64,000 nucleotides of DNA from Anaerolinea thermolimosa (GTDB lineage: Bacteria; Chloroflexota; Anaerolineae; Anaerolineales; Anaerolineaceae): assembly GCF_001050195.2 (NCBI RefSeq), contig NZ_DF967965.1, positions 1,338,023-1,402,022 on the forward strand. The letters are read 5' to 3'. The notes under the pieces are model-generated. The model saw only the letters and a list, made by a program, of their open reading frames with translations, had not been told where the DNA came from and searched no databases. The translations under genes were made by a program, and so were the position numbers. Below, piece after piece: positions 47,811 to 58,300 of the stretch (position 1 is its first letter; each line of letters opens with the position of its first letter).

Positions 47811-48458
47811 ATGTTTTCAAAACCTTTACGTATTTTTATGTTCCTCACTTCAGCCATTCTGGTACTGACTTTTACTGCTGGAGTAACCCATGCAGCTGGC
47901 CAGTTCCTGGCGCAAAACGTGCTTGCAAATACCCGCCAGGTCGCCACCTCGGCGGCCAGTCCAACTGTTGAATCCAGCCCAACAACTGTGCTTTCCACTA
48001 CTCCAACTCCCAACCTCACGCCCGACTCCACCCGCCAGAATCCCTCTAAAATAGAGTTCAGCGGGGTACTAACCACTATCGATCAGGATTGGTGGACAAT
48101 CGGAGATTATGTGGTACGGGTCACCGCAGCTACCGAAATTGAAGGCCAACCAGCAGTGGGCAATACACTTTGGGTAGAGGCTTTCCTCCAGCCTGATGGT
48201 TCTTACATCGCGCATGAAATTTCAACTCACTCCAGTAAGATGGAAGATGATGATTCTCACGAGGGACTTACCCTGACAAAAACACCCGAGATCAACGACT
48301 CGTCCAATGACCAGGACAGGCACTCAGGTGGCCAGGACATGCATGATGATGACTATAAAGTCAGTAATCATTCCCGTGGGAGTGAATCGGGGACTGTTGA
48401 AGACGATCATGATCATCACGACAAAGGCGGTTCTCACGAGCATAGCGGAGACGATTAA
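47811..48458 (+). CDS. Secreted protein, DUF5666-like domain and His/Asp-rich tail
   Basis: 215 residues. Signal peptide (about 1-27), a Ser/Thr/Pro-rich linker (about 40-75), then a small beta-domain (FSGVLTTIDQDWWTIGDYVV, TLWVEAFLQPDGSYIAHEI) resembling DUF5666. The last 70 residues are mostly Asp, His, Ser, Gly and Glu (for example EDDHDHHDKGGSHEHSGDD), which suggests metal or calcium binding outside the cell. AAAGGAG about nine bases before ATG 47811. Own terminator downstream. Function unknown. Confidence 0.75.
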   Translation: MFSKPLRIFMFLTSAILVLTFTAGVTHAAGQFLAQNVLANTRQVATSAASPTVESSPTTVLSTTPTPNLTPDSTRQNPSKIEFSGVLTTIDQDWWTIGDYVVRVTAATEIEGQPAVGNTLWVEAFLQPDGSYIAHEISTHSSKMEDDDSHEGLTLTKTPEINDSSNDQDRHSGGQDMHDDDYKVSNHSRGSESGTVEDDHDHHDKGGSHEHSGDD

Positions 48459-48486
48459 CATTATCTGCAAATGAGGAGAAAGATGT

Positions 48487-48524
48487 CTCCCTCCCAGGAA
48501 AGTAAGCCGGGAGGGAGCTTTTTT
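48487..48524 (+). terminator. Intrinsic terminator after the DUF5666 gene
   Basis: CTCCCTCCC (48487-48495) pairs perfectly with GGGAGGGAG (48509-48517), 13-base loop, then C and six T. Confidence 0.9.
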
Positions 48525-48569
48525 ATTCAAGATAACAATTCAGGTCACTCTTTGGGCTCACCAAAACGG

Positions 48570-48575
48570 TATAAT
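48570..48575 (+). promoter_or_regulatory. -10 element of the LAL regulator gene
   Basis: TATAAT, nine bases before ATG 48585. Transcription would begin at or next to the ATG, so the mRNA may be leaderless; no Shine-Dalgarno sequence is seen. No clear -35. Confidence 0.5.
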
Positions 48576-48584
48576 CAAAGAGAC

Positions 48585-51251
48585 ATGCTCTCCCCCCTCC
48601 TGATTTCCACCAAGCTCGTTCAGCCCATAACTACCGGGGTAATTCCCCGTCCACGCCTGTATGGATTGCTCGACACAGGAGTTGCCCAGCCCCTTACATT
48701 GATCTCCGCCCCGCCCGGCTTTGGGAAAACCATGCTGGTGGCGGACTGGTCGTATGCACACAGACAAAAGGATATTGCCTGGCTCTCACTCGATGAAAGC
48801 GATAATCAATTGTTTGGTTTCTGGCGCTATTTCATTTCAGCTTTGCGCAGACTCCATCCTGAACTTGGAAATATCGCATTGGAATTACTATCGGTTCCAT
48901 CTCCACCTGCTATCGAGCAGGTGGTCGCCACGCTGATTAATGACCTGGTCGAGTTTTCTAAAGAGCTTATCCTGGTGTTGGATGATTACCATCAAATTCA
49001 GTCTCTCGAGATTCATAACAGCCTGGCTTTCTGGCTCGATCATCAACCGCAGAATTTTCATCTTATCATACTCACTCGCGAGGATCCACCCCTTGGGCTG
49101 GCCCGCCGACGTGCAAACCGGCAAATGGTCGAGATCCGCGCCACGGACCTGCGCTTCACTTTAGAAGAATGCGAGGCCTTTCTTTACCATGTGATGGGTC
49201 TGCAACTGACTCCTCAACAGGTAAGCTTGCTGGAGCAGGCCACTGAAGGCTGGATTGTAGGTATTCAGATGGCAGCTCTCTCATTGCAAAAGTCCGACGC
49301 TCATGCCTTCTTTGAAGCTTTTTCGGGTCGCGATCGTTACATTGCCGATTACCTGATAGAAGAAGTGTTGCAGGTTCAATCCGAGAAAGTGCGTAATTTC
49401 TTACTGAAGACATCCATTCTCGATCGCATGTCTGACTCGCTATGCACTGCGCTCACCGGAGAAACGGATATCTCTCTGGCCGATCTTGAGCGTACAAACC
49501 TGTTTGTCATTGCACTGGATACAAACTGTACCTGGTACCGTTACCATCATCTCTTCGCTGACCTTTTACGTCAACGGCTGGTTGCCACCTTTCCAGCTGA
49601 GGAAATCGCTCTTCTCCGCCGCACTGCCAGCATCTGGTGCGAAAGCACAGGAGACATTCTTCAGGCCATCCGTTACGCCCAGCAAATTCCCGATGCAGAG
49701 CGGGTAACTCACTTATTGGATCGGCACGTGGTGCTCTTTTTCTATCAGAATGAACTGCCTCAGTTAGTAACATTGGCGCGCACCCTGCCTCAAGAGATAC
49801 GCACACACTACCCACACCTCTGCATGGCTATAGCCTGGGCTGTAGTAGCGCTTTATCAGAACCCACAGGAATGGCTGGCTGAGATTGAGCGCTTCTTTGG
49901 ACAATGTGCAGAAGCGGCTCTAAGCGACCTCTCTCTCGACCAGAATCGCCGTTCTGCCCTGCTGGAAGTGCTCATCGCACGGTTGCAGTCGTCATTGCAT
50001 GATTTCACAGCCATTCCACAGGATACTCTGCGCGCCATCTATGCGCAATTTGAGCACCTGCCGGATGACCAGGTATGCCTGTTTAACACCGTTGGTAACC
50101 TGCGGCCAGTTTTGATTTACAACCTGGGGCTGGCCGAGGAGGCCAACGGCAATTTGGCTCAGGCTGTGAAGCACTTTCGAGAAACCGTATCACTCTCTCG
50201 GCGGCTACAAAACTTTCACTTGCTTCATTTTGCCCTCGGGCACCTGGGCAACCTGGAAATAACACAGTCACACCTACAGGCAGCGCGGCGTACCTTTGAA
50301 GAAGCACTCTCTGAACTGCAAGCCGGAAGTGTGTCTCCGTATGTTTGTGTGACACAGGTCGGCCTGGGTGACCTGCACTACGAATGGGGCAACTTAACGG
50401 AAGCTGAACAGTACTACCGGGAAGCGGTCCACGTTGCACGGCTGTGGAACCACTGGGATTCGATGGTGCCGGCACTCTGTGGGTTGGCGCGCATCCGGCA
50501 CAGGCAGGGAGATACCCGGGCGGCCCTGGACCTGTTAAGTGAGCTTGAGAGTGTCCCGTTTGCCAGTATGCGCCTGAGTATTGAAGCCTTGCGTGTGCTC
50601 TGGCAGGCTCAGCGCGGTGAGTGCCATCCGGCAGAAGCCTGGCTGACGACGAATCTACCCACGCTAAAGGCTCAAGTTTCCCTCACGGCAGAAGCAACCA
50701 TGCTCGATGCTGCCCGGCTTATGCTTTGTATCGGCCAGGTGGAAACAGGTACCCAGCTCGCTCAGCAATTGGCCGAGACTTCTTTCTCTAGAGGGCACAT
50801 TCGGATAACCATCCAGGCCCGGGTGGTACAGGCACGTGGGCTGTCATTGCAGGGATTGGAGCCCGAAGCACTTTCCACACTCAGCGAGGCGTTAAAACTG
50901 GCTGAGCCAGAGCATTACTTAAGCAGTTTCCTGGACGAAGGTGAACCTCTGAGTGCCTTACTGGCAAAATTGAACACAAATCCGTATGCTTTGCAGTTAC
51001 TTGTCGTGATGAGAAATCCTATGGAACACCCATATAAACGAGAGACAGGTGGTTTACTTACTGAACGTGAAATTGATGTTCTTCACCTGGTCTCAGAAGG
51101 GCTTACAAACCAGCAAATTGCAAGTCACCTGGTGATTTCTCTCCCAACCGTTAAAACCCATATCAGCAATATTTATAATAAACTCGGCGTCGAAAACCGT
51201 ACTCAGGCAATTAAGCGTGCCCAGGACCTGGGATTAATCCCCCGCAGTTAA
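48585..51251 (+). CDS. LuxR-family ATP-binding regulator (MalT/LAL type)
   Basis: 888 residues from ATG 48585; a longer frame from 48471 runs through the upstream terminator and is rejected. Order: P-loop ATPase of the STAND type (Walker A SAPPGFGKTMLVADW, Walker B LILVLDDYHQI), winged-helix region, about 400 residues of TPR-like helical repeats, and a C-terminal LuxR HTH (LTEREIDVLHLVSEGLTNQQ, then IASHLVISLPTVKTHISNIY). Such proteins oligomerise on binding a ligand and ATP to activate transcription. It stands directly upstream of an ABC-2 exporter, its likely target. Confidence 0.93.
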   Translation: MLSPLLISTKLVQPITTGVIPRPRLYGLLDTGVAQPLTLISAPPGFGKTMLVADWSYAHRQKDIAWLSLDESDNQLFGFWRYFISALRRLHPELGNIALELLSVPSPPAIEQVVATLINDLVEFSKELILVLDDYHQIQSLEIHNSLAFWLDHQPQNFHLIILTREDPPLGLARRRANRQMVEIRATDLRFTLEECEAFLYHVMGLQLTPQQVSLLEQATEGWIVGIQMAALSLQKSDAHAFFEAFSGRDRYIADYLIEEVLQVQSEKVRNFLLKTSILDRMSDSLCTALTGETDISLADLERTNLFVIALDTNCTWYRYHHLFADLLRQRLVATFPAEEIALLRRTASIWCESTGDILQAIRYAQQIPDAERVTHLLDRHVVLFFYQNELPQLVTLARTLPQEIRTHYPHLCMAIAWAVVALYQNPQEWLAEIERFFGQCAEAALSDLSLDQNRRSALLEVLIARLQSSLHDFTAIPQDTLRAIYAQFEHLPDDQVCLFNTVGNLRPVLIYNLGLAEEANGNLAQAVKHFRETVSLSRRLQNFHLLHFALGHLGNLEITQSHLQAARRTFEEALSELQAGSVSPYVCVTQVGLGDLHYEWGNLTEAEQYYREAVHVARLWNHWDSMVPALCGLARIRHRQGDTRAALDLLSELESVPFASMRLSIEALRVLWQAQRGECHPAEAWLTTNLPTLKAQVSLTAEATMLDAARLMLCIGQVETGTQLAQQLAETSFSRGHIRITIQARVVQARGLSLQGLEPEALSTLSEALKLAEPEHYLSSFLDEGEPLSALLAKLNTNPYALQLLVVMRNPMEHPYKRETGGLLTEREIDVLHLVSEGLTNQQIASHLVISLPTVKTHISNIYNKLGVENRTQAIKRAQDLGLIPRS

Positions 51252-51330
51252 TATTCCAGCAGACAATCCTTCTTTCTAACCATACTTTTTCCCGATGTTT
51301 CCCTCAGCGGGGCGGCATATACTACAAGGC

Positions 51331-51576
51331 ATGGATGATGATCCCCATACCCCCCCACTTGCTGAATTTCCTGTGCGCTACTGCCTGCGTATGCAGGGAC
51401 ATATCACCTTTGATTGGTCCGACTGGCTACCCGATGCCGAGGTGCGCTTCGAGGGTGAAGGGGTACACAGCTCAACCACCGTCATTGGTACGGTTCGTGA
51501 TCAAGCCGCACTCTCGGGTCTATTGAGTTTTATTCGCAACATGGGCATCTGGCTGGTGTCCATACAAATGGAGTAA
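51331..51576 (+). CDS. Small conserved-looking hypothetical protein
   Basis: 81 residues from ATG 51331 (AAGG four bases before; weak). A TTG/ATG further up at 51295 would add 12 residues with no support. The sequence CLRMQGHITFDWSDWLPDAEV and GTVRDQAALSGLLSFIRNMGI looks like a compact alpha/beta protein; similar short genes are, to my recollection, found near LAL regulators in Chloroflexota. Function unknown. It lies between the LAL regulator and the exporter genes, all on the same strand. Confidence 0.6.
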   Translation: MDDDPHTPPLAEFPVRYCLRMQGHITFDWSDWLPDAEVRFEGEGVHSSTTVIGTVRDQAALSGLLSFIRNMGIWLVSIQME

Positions 51577-51656
51577 AAACACCTCTTTCCTGGTTCAAAG
51601 GACTGGCCAGATGGAATTTATATGCCGATATGTTCAGCGGTAAAGGATAAGTAACA

Positions 51657-52592
51657 ATGTATGCCATACAGGTCGCTAACCTCAAGAAAAATTATGGGAG
51701 TTTCTCCGCCCTCAAGGGCATCAGTTTCGTCGTAGAGCAGGGCGAGATACTCAGCCTGCTTGGACCAAATGGCGCAGGAAAATCCACTACCATCTCGATT
51801 CTTTGTGGATTAATCCAACCAACAAGCGGTGAGGTTACCATTTTGGGGCATTCAGTACAGAATGAACCCATGGAGACCAGGGCTGCCCTGGGAGTTGTGC
51901 CGCAGGAAATCGCGCTCTACCCAGACCTTTCGGCCCGTGAAAACCTGAATTTCTGGGCGGCCATGTATGGGCTGAGAGGCGCTACACGTAAACAACGTGT
52001 AGATGAGACGTTAGAGATCATTGGTCTGACTGACCGCCAGAAAGATAAAGTGAGCAAGTTCTCGGGTGGCATGAAACGGCGTGTCAACCTCGGTGTGGCT
52101 TTGCTTCACCGGCCTCCTGTGGTAATCATGGATGAGCCTACGGTAGGGATCGATCCTCAGTCTCGTCGATACATCCTGGAAAATATTAAACAATTGAACA
52201 AACAGGGTATGACCGTGCTCTATACTACCCACTATATGGAAGAGGCAGAGGAACTGTCAGACCACATCGCGATTATCGACAACGGTATGCTGATCGCTTA
52301 TGGTACACACCGCGAATTGATCCGTCTGGTAGGCGAGCAAACCCGCATTGATCTGACAGTCACACTTGAACCCGAAAAGGTCATCCCGGCCTGGAAGCAA
52401 GTGGAAGGTATCTCGCAGATTGACCGAACAGATGGGCGAATCTCAGTGCTGGCTACAGACAGCAACCGGGTTCTGCCCTATTTGTTCGAAGCCACTGCCC
52501 GGTTGGGAGGGCGCATCACTTCTGTAGACATCCTCGAACCCAACCTTGAAGCCGTGTTTTTACATCTGACCGGCAAAGCATTGAGGGATTAA
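51657..52592 (+). CDS. ABC-2 exporter ATP-binding protein
   Basis: 311 residues. AAAGGA upstream of ATG 51657. Walker A GPNGAGKST, Q-loop GVVPQEIALYPDL, signature FSGGMKRRVNLGVAL, Walker B VVIMDEPTVGIDPQS and H-loop LYTTHYMEEAEEL, then a C-terminal extension of about 90 residues as in DrrA/Nod-type ATPases. It works with the two membrane proteins that follow at 5-base and 2-base spacing. Confidence 0.93.
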   Translation: MYAIQVANLKKNYGSFSALKGISFVVEQGEILSLLGPNGAGKSTTISILCGLIQPTSGEVTILGHSVQNEPMETRAALGVVPQEIALYPDLSARENLNFWAAMYGLRGATRKQRVDETLEIIGLTDRQKDKVSKFSGGMKRRVNLGVALLHRPPVVIMDEPTVGIDPQSRRYILENIKQLNKQGMTVLYTTHYMEEAEELSDHIAIIDNGMLIAYGTHRELIRLVGEQTRIDLTVTLEPEKVIPAWKQVEGISQIDRTDGRISVLATDSNRVLPYLFEATARLGGRITSVDILEPNLEAVFLHLTGKALRD

Positions 52593-52597
52593 CCCCT

Positions 52598-53890
52598 ATG
52601 ATCATCATCCTTGCGATTGCAGTAAAAGATCTCCTGCGTTCACTACGCAATACTTTTTTTCTGGGCATGGCAGTGGTTGCTCCACTCTTGCTCACCGGCC
52701 TGATGTATTTTGCCTTCAGTGGCATGACCAGAGAGAAGGGAGAAATGCCCTCGCTGAAGGTGGGAGTAGTGAACCAGGATAGCCTTCCCCCGGATTCACC
52801 TCTTCAGGAACCTTTAGGAAATATTATTCACTCAGTTTTCTTCGATGAAAGCTTGCGCTCGTGGATCAGTGCATCAGATTATTCCAGTGACTCCTCTGCT
52901 CGCCAGGCCGTTGACCGCCGCGAAGTTGGTGTAGCGGTGATTATACCGCCCGACTTCAGTGCCGGCTTCCTCGCAGGTGATCCTCAGGCCGTAGTAACTC
53001 TTGTGCAAGACCCCACTCTCAGCCTCACTCCACAGGTGGTACACAGTATCCTCGTCTCGCTGCTGGATGGGTTCTCAGGAGGAAGAATTGCCTATCAAAC
53101 TTTTATCGATCGGCGTACAGCACTGGGGCTTACGTTCGAGCCCACCCGGATAATATCCCTTCTGAACGATTATCAGGCCTGGTACATTGCTTTCGAGCGG
53201 GACTTGTTCCATAGCCCCGAGCAGGCAGCTCTACGCCTTCAGACACAGAACTCTGATGCTTCACAACAGTCAGGCAACCTGGCCGGATTGATGAAGTTTG
53301 TTATGGCAGGACAAATGATCTTTTTTGCCTTCTTCACCGGCGGTTATGCTATGATGTCTATTTTACAAGAGCAGGAAGAGGGCACATTGGCACGTCTGTT
53401 CAGCATGCCGCTTCGCCGAATCACTATTCTGACAGGTAAGTTTCTCGCTGTCGTGCTGATAGTAACCCTGCAGGGCCTTATTCTGATGGTAGCTTCTCAT
53501 TATGCATTTCAGATTGACTGGGGTACACCAATAAGCGCTTTGCTGGCCCTGAGCGGACAGGTGGTGGCATCCACAGGGCTGGGAGTGATGCTCATTTCAT
53601 TTATTCGTTCTACTCGTCAGGGCGGGGCAGTACTGGGCGGGGTACTGGCCACCCTGGGCATGCTGGGAGGGTTGTTCACAGTGGCTGTGCCATCTGCAGC
53701 GAAGCTCTTCGAACAAATTTCCGTCGTTACCCCTCAGGGATGGGTGCTGGCTACATGGCGAGCGGCCCTGAACGGTGAACCTCTCAGCCGTGTATGGATA
53801 CCTTTCGCAGTGTGTCTTGCCTTCGGGCTGGTTACATTTGGAATAGGTAGCGCTTCGTTTCGCCACCGCTTCACTCAGATTGCGAGGTAA
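52598..53890 (+). CDS. ABC-2 type permease (1)
   Basis: 430 residues: one N-terminal helix, a large extracytoplasmic domain (about 45-220) and five to six helices in the C-terminal half, the ABC-2 (YhgE/DrrB-like) plan. Motifs GGYAMMSILQEQEEGTLARLF and SMPLRRITILTGKF mark the cytoplasmic coupling region. Half of a heterodimeric exporter channel. Confidence 0.9.
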   Translation: MIIILAIAVKDLLRSLRNTFFLGMAVVAPLLLTGLMYFAFSGMTREKGEMPSLKVGVVNQDSLPPDSPLQEPLGNIIHSVFFDESLRSWISASDYSSDSSARQAVDRREVGVAVIIPPDFSAGFLAGDPQAVVTLVQDPTLSLTPQVVHSILVSLLDGFSGGRIAYQTFIDRRTALGLTFEPTRIISLLNDYQAWYIAFERDLFHSPEQAALRLQTQNSDASQQSGNLAGLMKFVMAGQMIFFAFFTGGYAMMSILQEQEEGTLARLFSMPLRRITILTGKFLAVVLIVTLQGLILMVASHYAFQIDWGTPISALLALSGQVVASTGLGVMLISFIRSTRQGGAVLGGVLATLGMLGGLFTVAVPSAAKLFEQISVVTPQGWVLATWRAALNGEPLSRVWIPFAVCLAFGLVTFGIGSASFRHRFTQIAR

Positions 53891-53892
53891 GT

Positions 53893-55116
53893 ATGATGCG
53901 TCTTTTCACCATCGTACTCAAAGACCTGAAACAAATCTATCAAGACAAGCGAACTCTCATCTTTCTGCTCCTCATGCCAGTCGCCTTCACTCTTTTTATG
54001 GGATTTGCTTATGGCAGCAACCAGGGTGATGAGAACACTACTCCCCGTCTGGCACTTGCATGGGTGAACCTGGATGTGGATGTAAACTGGCAACCGCTTG
54101 AGGTATTAAAAATCAAACTGTCAGCCACAAACCCGCTGCAGCTGGAAGACATGAACGAGACCACCGCCCTTAATGCCCTGCATATGGGTAAGGTAGAGGG
54201 AGTGCTGGTCATTCCAAAAGGTTTCAGCCAGAGCGTCAATGGCGGAGATCCACTTCCTCTCACTCTCATCACCGCTCCGTCCTCGAGTAATGGCACATGG
54301 CTTTACCAGATCATCCGTCAGCCGGTGATACAGTGGATGAGCAGCCTGAGAATTGCTGAGCTGGATATGCGTGATTTTCAAGGGAATGAATCTGCCGTTG
54401 AGTTTGAGAAGGCTTTTCAAGCAGCATGGGAACGCTGGGAGCAAACTGACAATACCGCACGCATACAGACCGAATTCGCCACAACTGCAACCGGGGAAAC
54501 CACCGACCCTTTCGGCGGCAACCCTTACAACCAGGCCTCTCCTGGCATCTTGCTGATGTTTGCCATGTTTGGCCTGATGAACTCGGCCCAGGTGCTGCTA
54601 AACGAGCGTAAGAATGGTACCCTGGCACGTATGCTCACCATCTCTGTTAGGCCGCCGGTGGCCATCGCTGGGCACTTTTTGGCCATGTTCACCCTTACCT
54701 TATCGCAGCAAGTTCTGCTTGTAAGTTTTGGGCAAATATTACTTGGGGTCAATTACCTGCGCGCGCCTCTGGGGGTTATTGCAGTGATGGTGGCGCTTTC
54801 GATGGCAACCGCCGGGCTGGGTTTACTGATCGGCACCATCGCCAGAGAGGAACAACAGGCCACACTCTACTCATTAATTGTGATGTTCATCTTTTCAGGA
54901 CTGGGTGGTGCCTGGTTCCCTCTGGAAGTAGCCGGTAAAACCTTTGCCGCTATTGGCCAGTGGACTCCCACCGCCTGGGCGATGACCGGCTTTCAGAACA
55001 TTCTGATTCGCGGGCAGGGGCCTTCATCGACGATCCTGCCCTGCGGTATCCTGCTGGGTTATGCAGTTGTATTTTGCATACTGGCAGTCTGGCGCCTGCG
55101 CAGGAGTATGGAGTAA
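53893..55116 (+). CDS. ABC-2 type permease (2)
   Basis: 407 residues with the same plan as the previous protein (LKDLKQIYQDKRTLIFLLLMP at the start, NERKNGTLARMLTISVRPP at the coupling region, five C-terminal helices). ATG 53893 follows the previous stop by two bases. Completes the exporter; the substrate (drug, lipid or signal compound) is unknown. Confidence 0.9.
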   Translation: MMRLFTIVLKDLKQIYQDKRTLIFLLLMPVAFTLFMGFAYGSNQGDENTTPRLALAWVNLDVDVNWQPLEVLKIKLSATNPLQLEDMNETTALNALHMGKVEGVLVIPKGFSQSVNGGDPLPLTLITAPSSSNGTWLYQIIRQPVIQWMSSLRIAELDMRDFQGNESAVEFEKAFQAAWERWEQTDNTARIQTEFATTATGETTDPFGGNPYNQASPGILLMFAMFGLMNSAQVLLNERKNGTLARMLTISVRPPVAIAGHFLAMFTLTLSQQVLLVSFGQILLGVNYLRAPLGVIAVMVALSMATAGLGLLIGTIAREEQQATLYSLIVMFIFSGLGGAWFPLEVAGKTFAAIGQWTPTAWAMTGFQNILIRGQGPSSTILPCGILLGYAVVFCILAVWRLRRSME

Positions 55117-55136
55117 GAGAAAATTCGCTTGCACTT

Positions 55137-55337
55137 ATGCGTTTTCCAGCAAAGAATATCCTCTTCCTGGGTATTTTGAGCACCCTGATGATCTCCTTTG
55201 CAGTAGTCATGGTACAGTACATTACCTGGTCAAAACCTGGCTGGCTGGATATGGCCGCAGGGAAGGCAATCAGACTGCTTTTCTACTTTCCCTCTCCAGG
55301 GGCTGCAGAGAAGTTGATCATCCGGTCTTCCGGGTAG
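55137..55337 (+). CDS. Possible small membrane protein
   Basis: 66 codons from ATG 55137, 20 bases after the exporter stop. One good hydrophobic helix (ILFLGILSTLMISFAVVMVQY). No strong ribosome site, and the last 55 bases overlap the convergent secreted-protein gene, so it may be chance. Confidence 0.3.
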   Translation: MRFPAKNILFLGILSTLMISFAVVMVQYITWSKPGWLDMAAGKAIRLLFYFPSPGAAEKLIIRSSG

Positions 55338-58300
55338 TAGGCATGGAAGAACAGGGAGCGAGAAGGGACAAACCCTTCCTGCTCCACCCAGACCGTGACC
55401 ATCATACGTACCGGCAGTCGGACAAACCCCTCGTAATATCCGTTGAAATCAGTGGGGCCAATACGTTGGAGGGCATCGGAATTGCCCATCTGAACCAATA
55501 TATAAAGCCCCGGCACTCCTCGGCCCTCATGGTCGATCACTCTGCCGTAAATATGATTCTGGTCATCGCGGTCTGGCGGAGTAATTGTCCCCCAGTATGA
55601 GTAGAAATCATACGTCCAGCGGGTTACTCCTGTCTCTGCCTTCCACTCATAATATTCTGGTTCAAACCGGTCCTCAGCACCACTGGCCGACAAACGTAAA
55701 ACATCACCTGCCTGCAAAGATGGCAGGTCGATGGTATACGCTCCGTCGATCATACTGCCCGCAGAGGACTGGGGTACACCATTAATACTCAGGCTTAATT
55801 TTCCCCCACCCACACCGGCCGGTTCTGAATCTGGGAATAGCCGCCAGAGGTGCCCCTCAATTCTCCCGTAAGCAGTTGCGGGAGGTGTCCTGGCCGGGAA
55901 TGAGGGAGTAGGGGTGGACACCGGAACGGCTGTTGGGCTAGAAAAAGGTGTAGGCTTTTCACTGGCAGGCACAGGCGTGCTCGTAGTAGTAGAGGTAGGC
56001 ATAACTACAGGCGATGATTGGACCACCGGAGCTTCACTTCCGTAGAACACCACATGGTGCGAACGGGCAGACTCTGGAACAACCCACGTGGTTTGACGCG
56101 GAATGAAAACATAATTATGCTTCGCTGCCCAGAATACTACTTCCTGTCCGACAGGTACATCCACCTGGCGTGAGATGCCCCCAAGCCGGTTGGTGGTGCC
56201 AAGTAAAACGGCAGGCCTTATGCCTACCTGGTAAAATACTTCTACCCCTTCCATGGGCAAAGGAACGAGTCCCGTTCTGAGCCACACTCGGGCCAAGAAA
56301 CGCACAGTTCGCGTTTCAGGCGTAGTTTCCACTGGGGTATACACTGCGCTGAGGGTATAAGGGCGGGTAGACTTTTTACCATCGATGGAAGCAATTCTCA
56401 AGTAATATCCATTGTTGTCTTCCAACAGGCTGGACAATTGAACAACCTCTGTATTCCCGGATGAAACGGCGCTCTGGAGGTTATACCCACTGGCATTTAA
56501 CAGCGATATGCGAACTCGAACCCCCGAAGGCAGGTTGCTCACTATAAAAGTCACCGAGCCATGATCTTTCGTCCGCGGGGCAACCAGCCTGTAATAATCT
56601 GCATTACCCCGAATACCATCCCACAGATACCCCTGCACCGGCCCCTGAGAAACCTCCCAAAAAGTGGCCTGTGAACGCTCATCGTTGGGTTCGGAGGGGT
56701 CTGGAATTTCTTCCGTTACCATCAGGCGGTAGCGGTTGAGTGCGTCAAAGGCGCTTCCGCTGGAAGAGACCTTGAGAAAGAATTCTTCTCCTGCCGAAGC
56801 ATCAAAAGTAAGATTGACTTGTTCGCCTTTTGCCCTCGCATTGGTCGATACCATCACTGTTCCATCAGGGCTCAACAAGACCAGGGATAATTTCTGGGTC
56901 TGGCCTTCATCGATTGCGCTAATGGTATAAATGGCCGACCGGGTAAAACGTATTCGTAAAAAATCCTGGTCAAACCATGTTCGGGAAATATACCCCGTAT
57001 ACTCTGCAGCCAGGTCCCAATTCGTTGCCTGGGCACGCGTGTTATTAGGTTCATCCGGGTCAGGGATGAACTCTATCAGTTCGATCTGATAAGCCTGGGG
57101 TGGAAGGGTAGCGCTCAGATCCATAGCATTCGCCGAGAGATAATATTGTTCCCCTGCAAGAGCTGAAACCCGCATCACTACCCTGTCTCCCTTATCCTGG
57201 GCTCTTGCTGTGTAAAGCAAAGAACCTTCTGGAGCATGATATAGCCGAAGGACCGGTTTCAATTCTGCTCCGAGGGGTGTTAGAGCGAAGACATAGCTTC
57301 CTGATTGCGAGAAACTCACCTGGATAAAATCCACGTCCTGCCGGGTCAACCGACCTGTAAATGGACTCCGAGCATCCCAGGAATTAGCAGTTTGTCGACG
57401 GTTATTCTCTTCCACCTCGCTGAATTGAGTCACTTCTAGAGACGGAAGAGGCGTGCTTTGAGGAGAAGGGGATGCCCCTACTGTTAATACCGGGGTGGCA
57501 GTGCGCAGAGCCCATTGAATTTCCAGCCGAAAGGCGTTTCCCGGCGCGCCAATCACACCTACATAATACTCCCCCGTCATCGGATTGCCGTAGGGGCAAA
57601 CATCTGCAAAGAACGAGTCCGACTGCATCCAGCAATCGTAATCCTCGTTGATAGTCGGATAATCGGGTACAGGAATTTCACCATACCGCACAAAGGAGTT
57701 CAGGTGCTGGCCCGTAAGCAGTAAAACACGGAAGGTTAGGTTCTTCACACCAGTCGGCACGAAAACGCGGAACATGCTCCCTGGTGATGCTTCTGGGATA
57801 ACCTCATCATAAATTCCAGCTCCCGGCAAATCGATGACTGGCAAGTCACCAACCCGGATAGCTTCTCCGGACTCTTCACCACCATTTCCGCCCGTGCTCT
57901 GTCCCCCGGGTGAGGCAGATGCGTCATAGGCATAGGTTACTCGATTATCGTTGACATTCTTGTCATGCTCAATCTCTGCCACCACCTCCACCCGGTACGT
58001 CCCTGACAGCATTTTCTCCGCCGGTCCCTGGAGTGCAAAGACATATGTATCCACTTCGGTACGGTCACCGGTAATCCAGCAGGTCGAAAACAGGGTATTG
58101 CATTCATGATTGGTGATGGTCACTGCCCCCTGGCGCGCATCCCACGCCACCACTTCCTGAGTATGAGTGTCTTTTGATGTATTATGTGTCTTAATCCATG
58201 CCAGCCCGGCAAAATCTCCTTGCCTGATAGTAAGACTATCTCCATCTCCAAGCAAACGGACGTAGCCATCCTGGCTGAACGAACCCTCAGCATCATTAAG

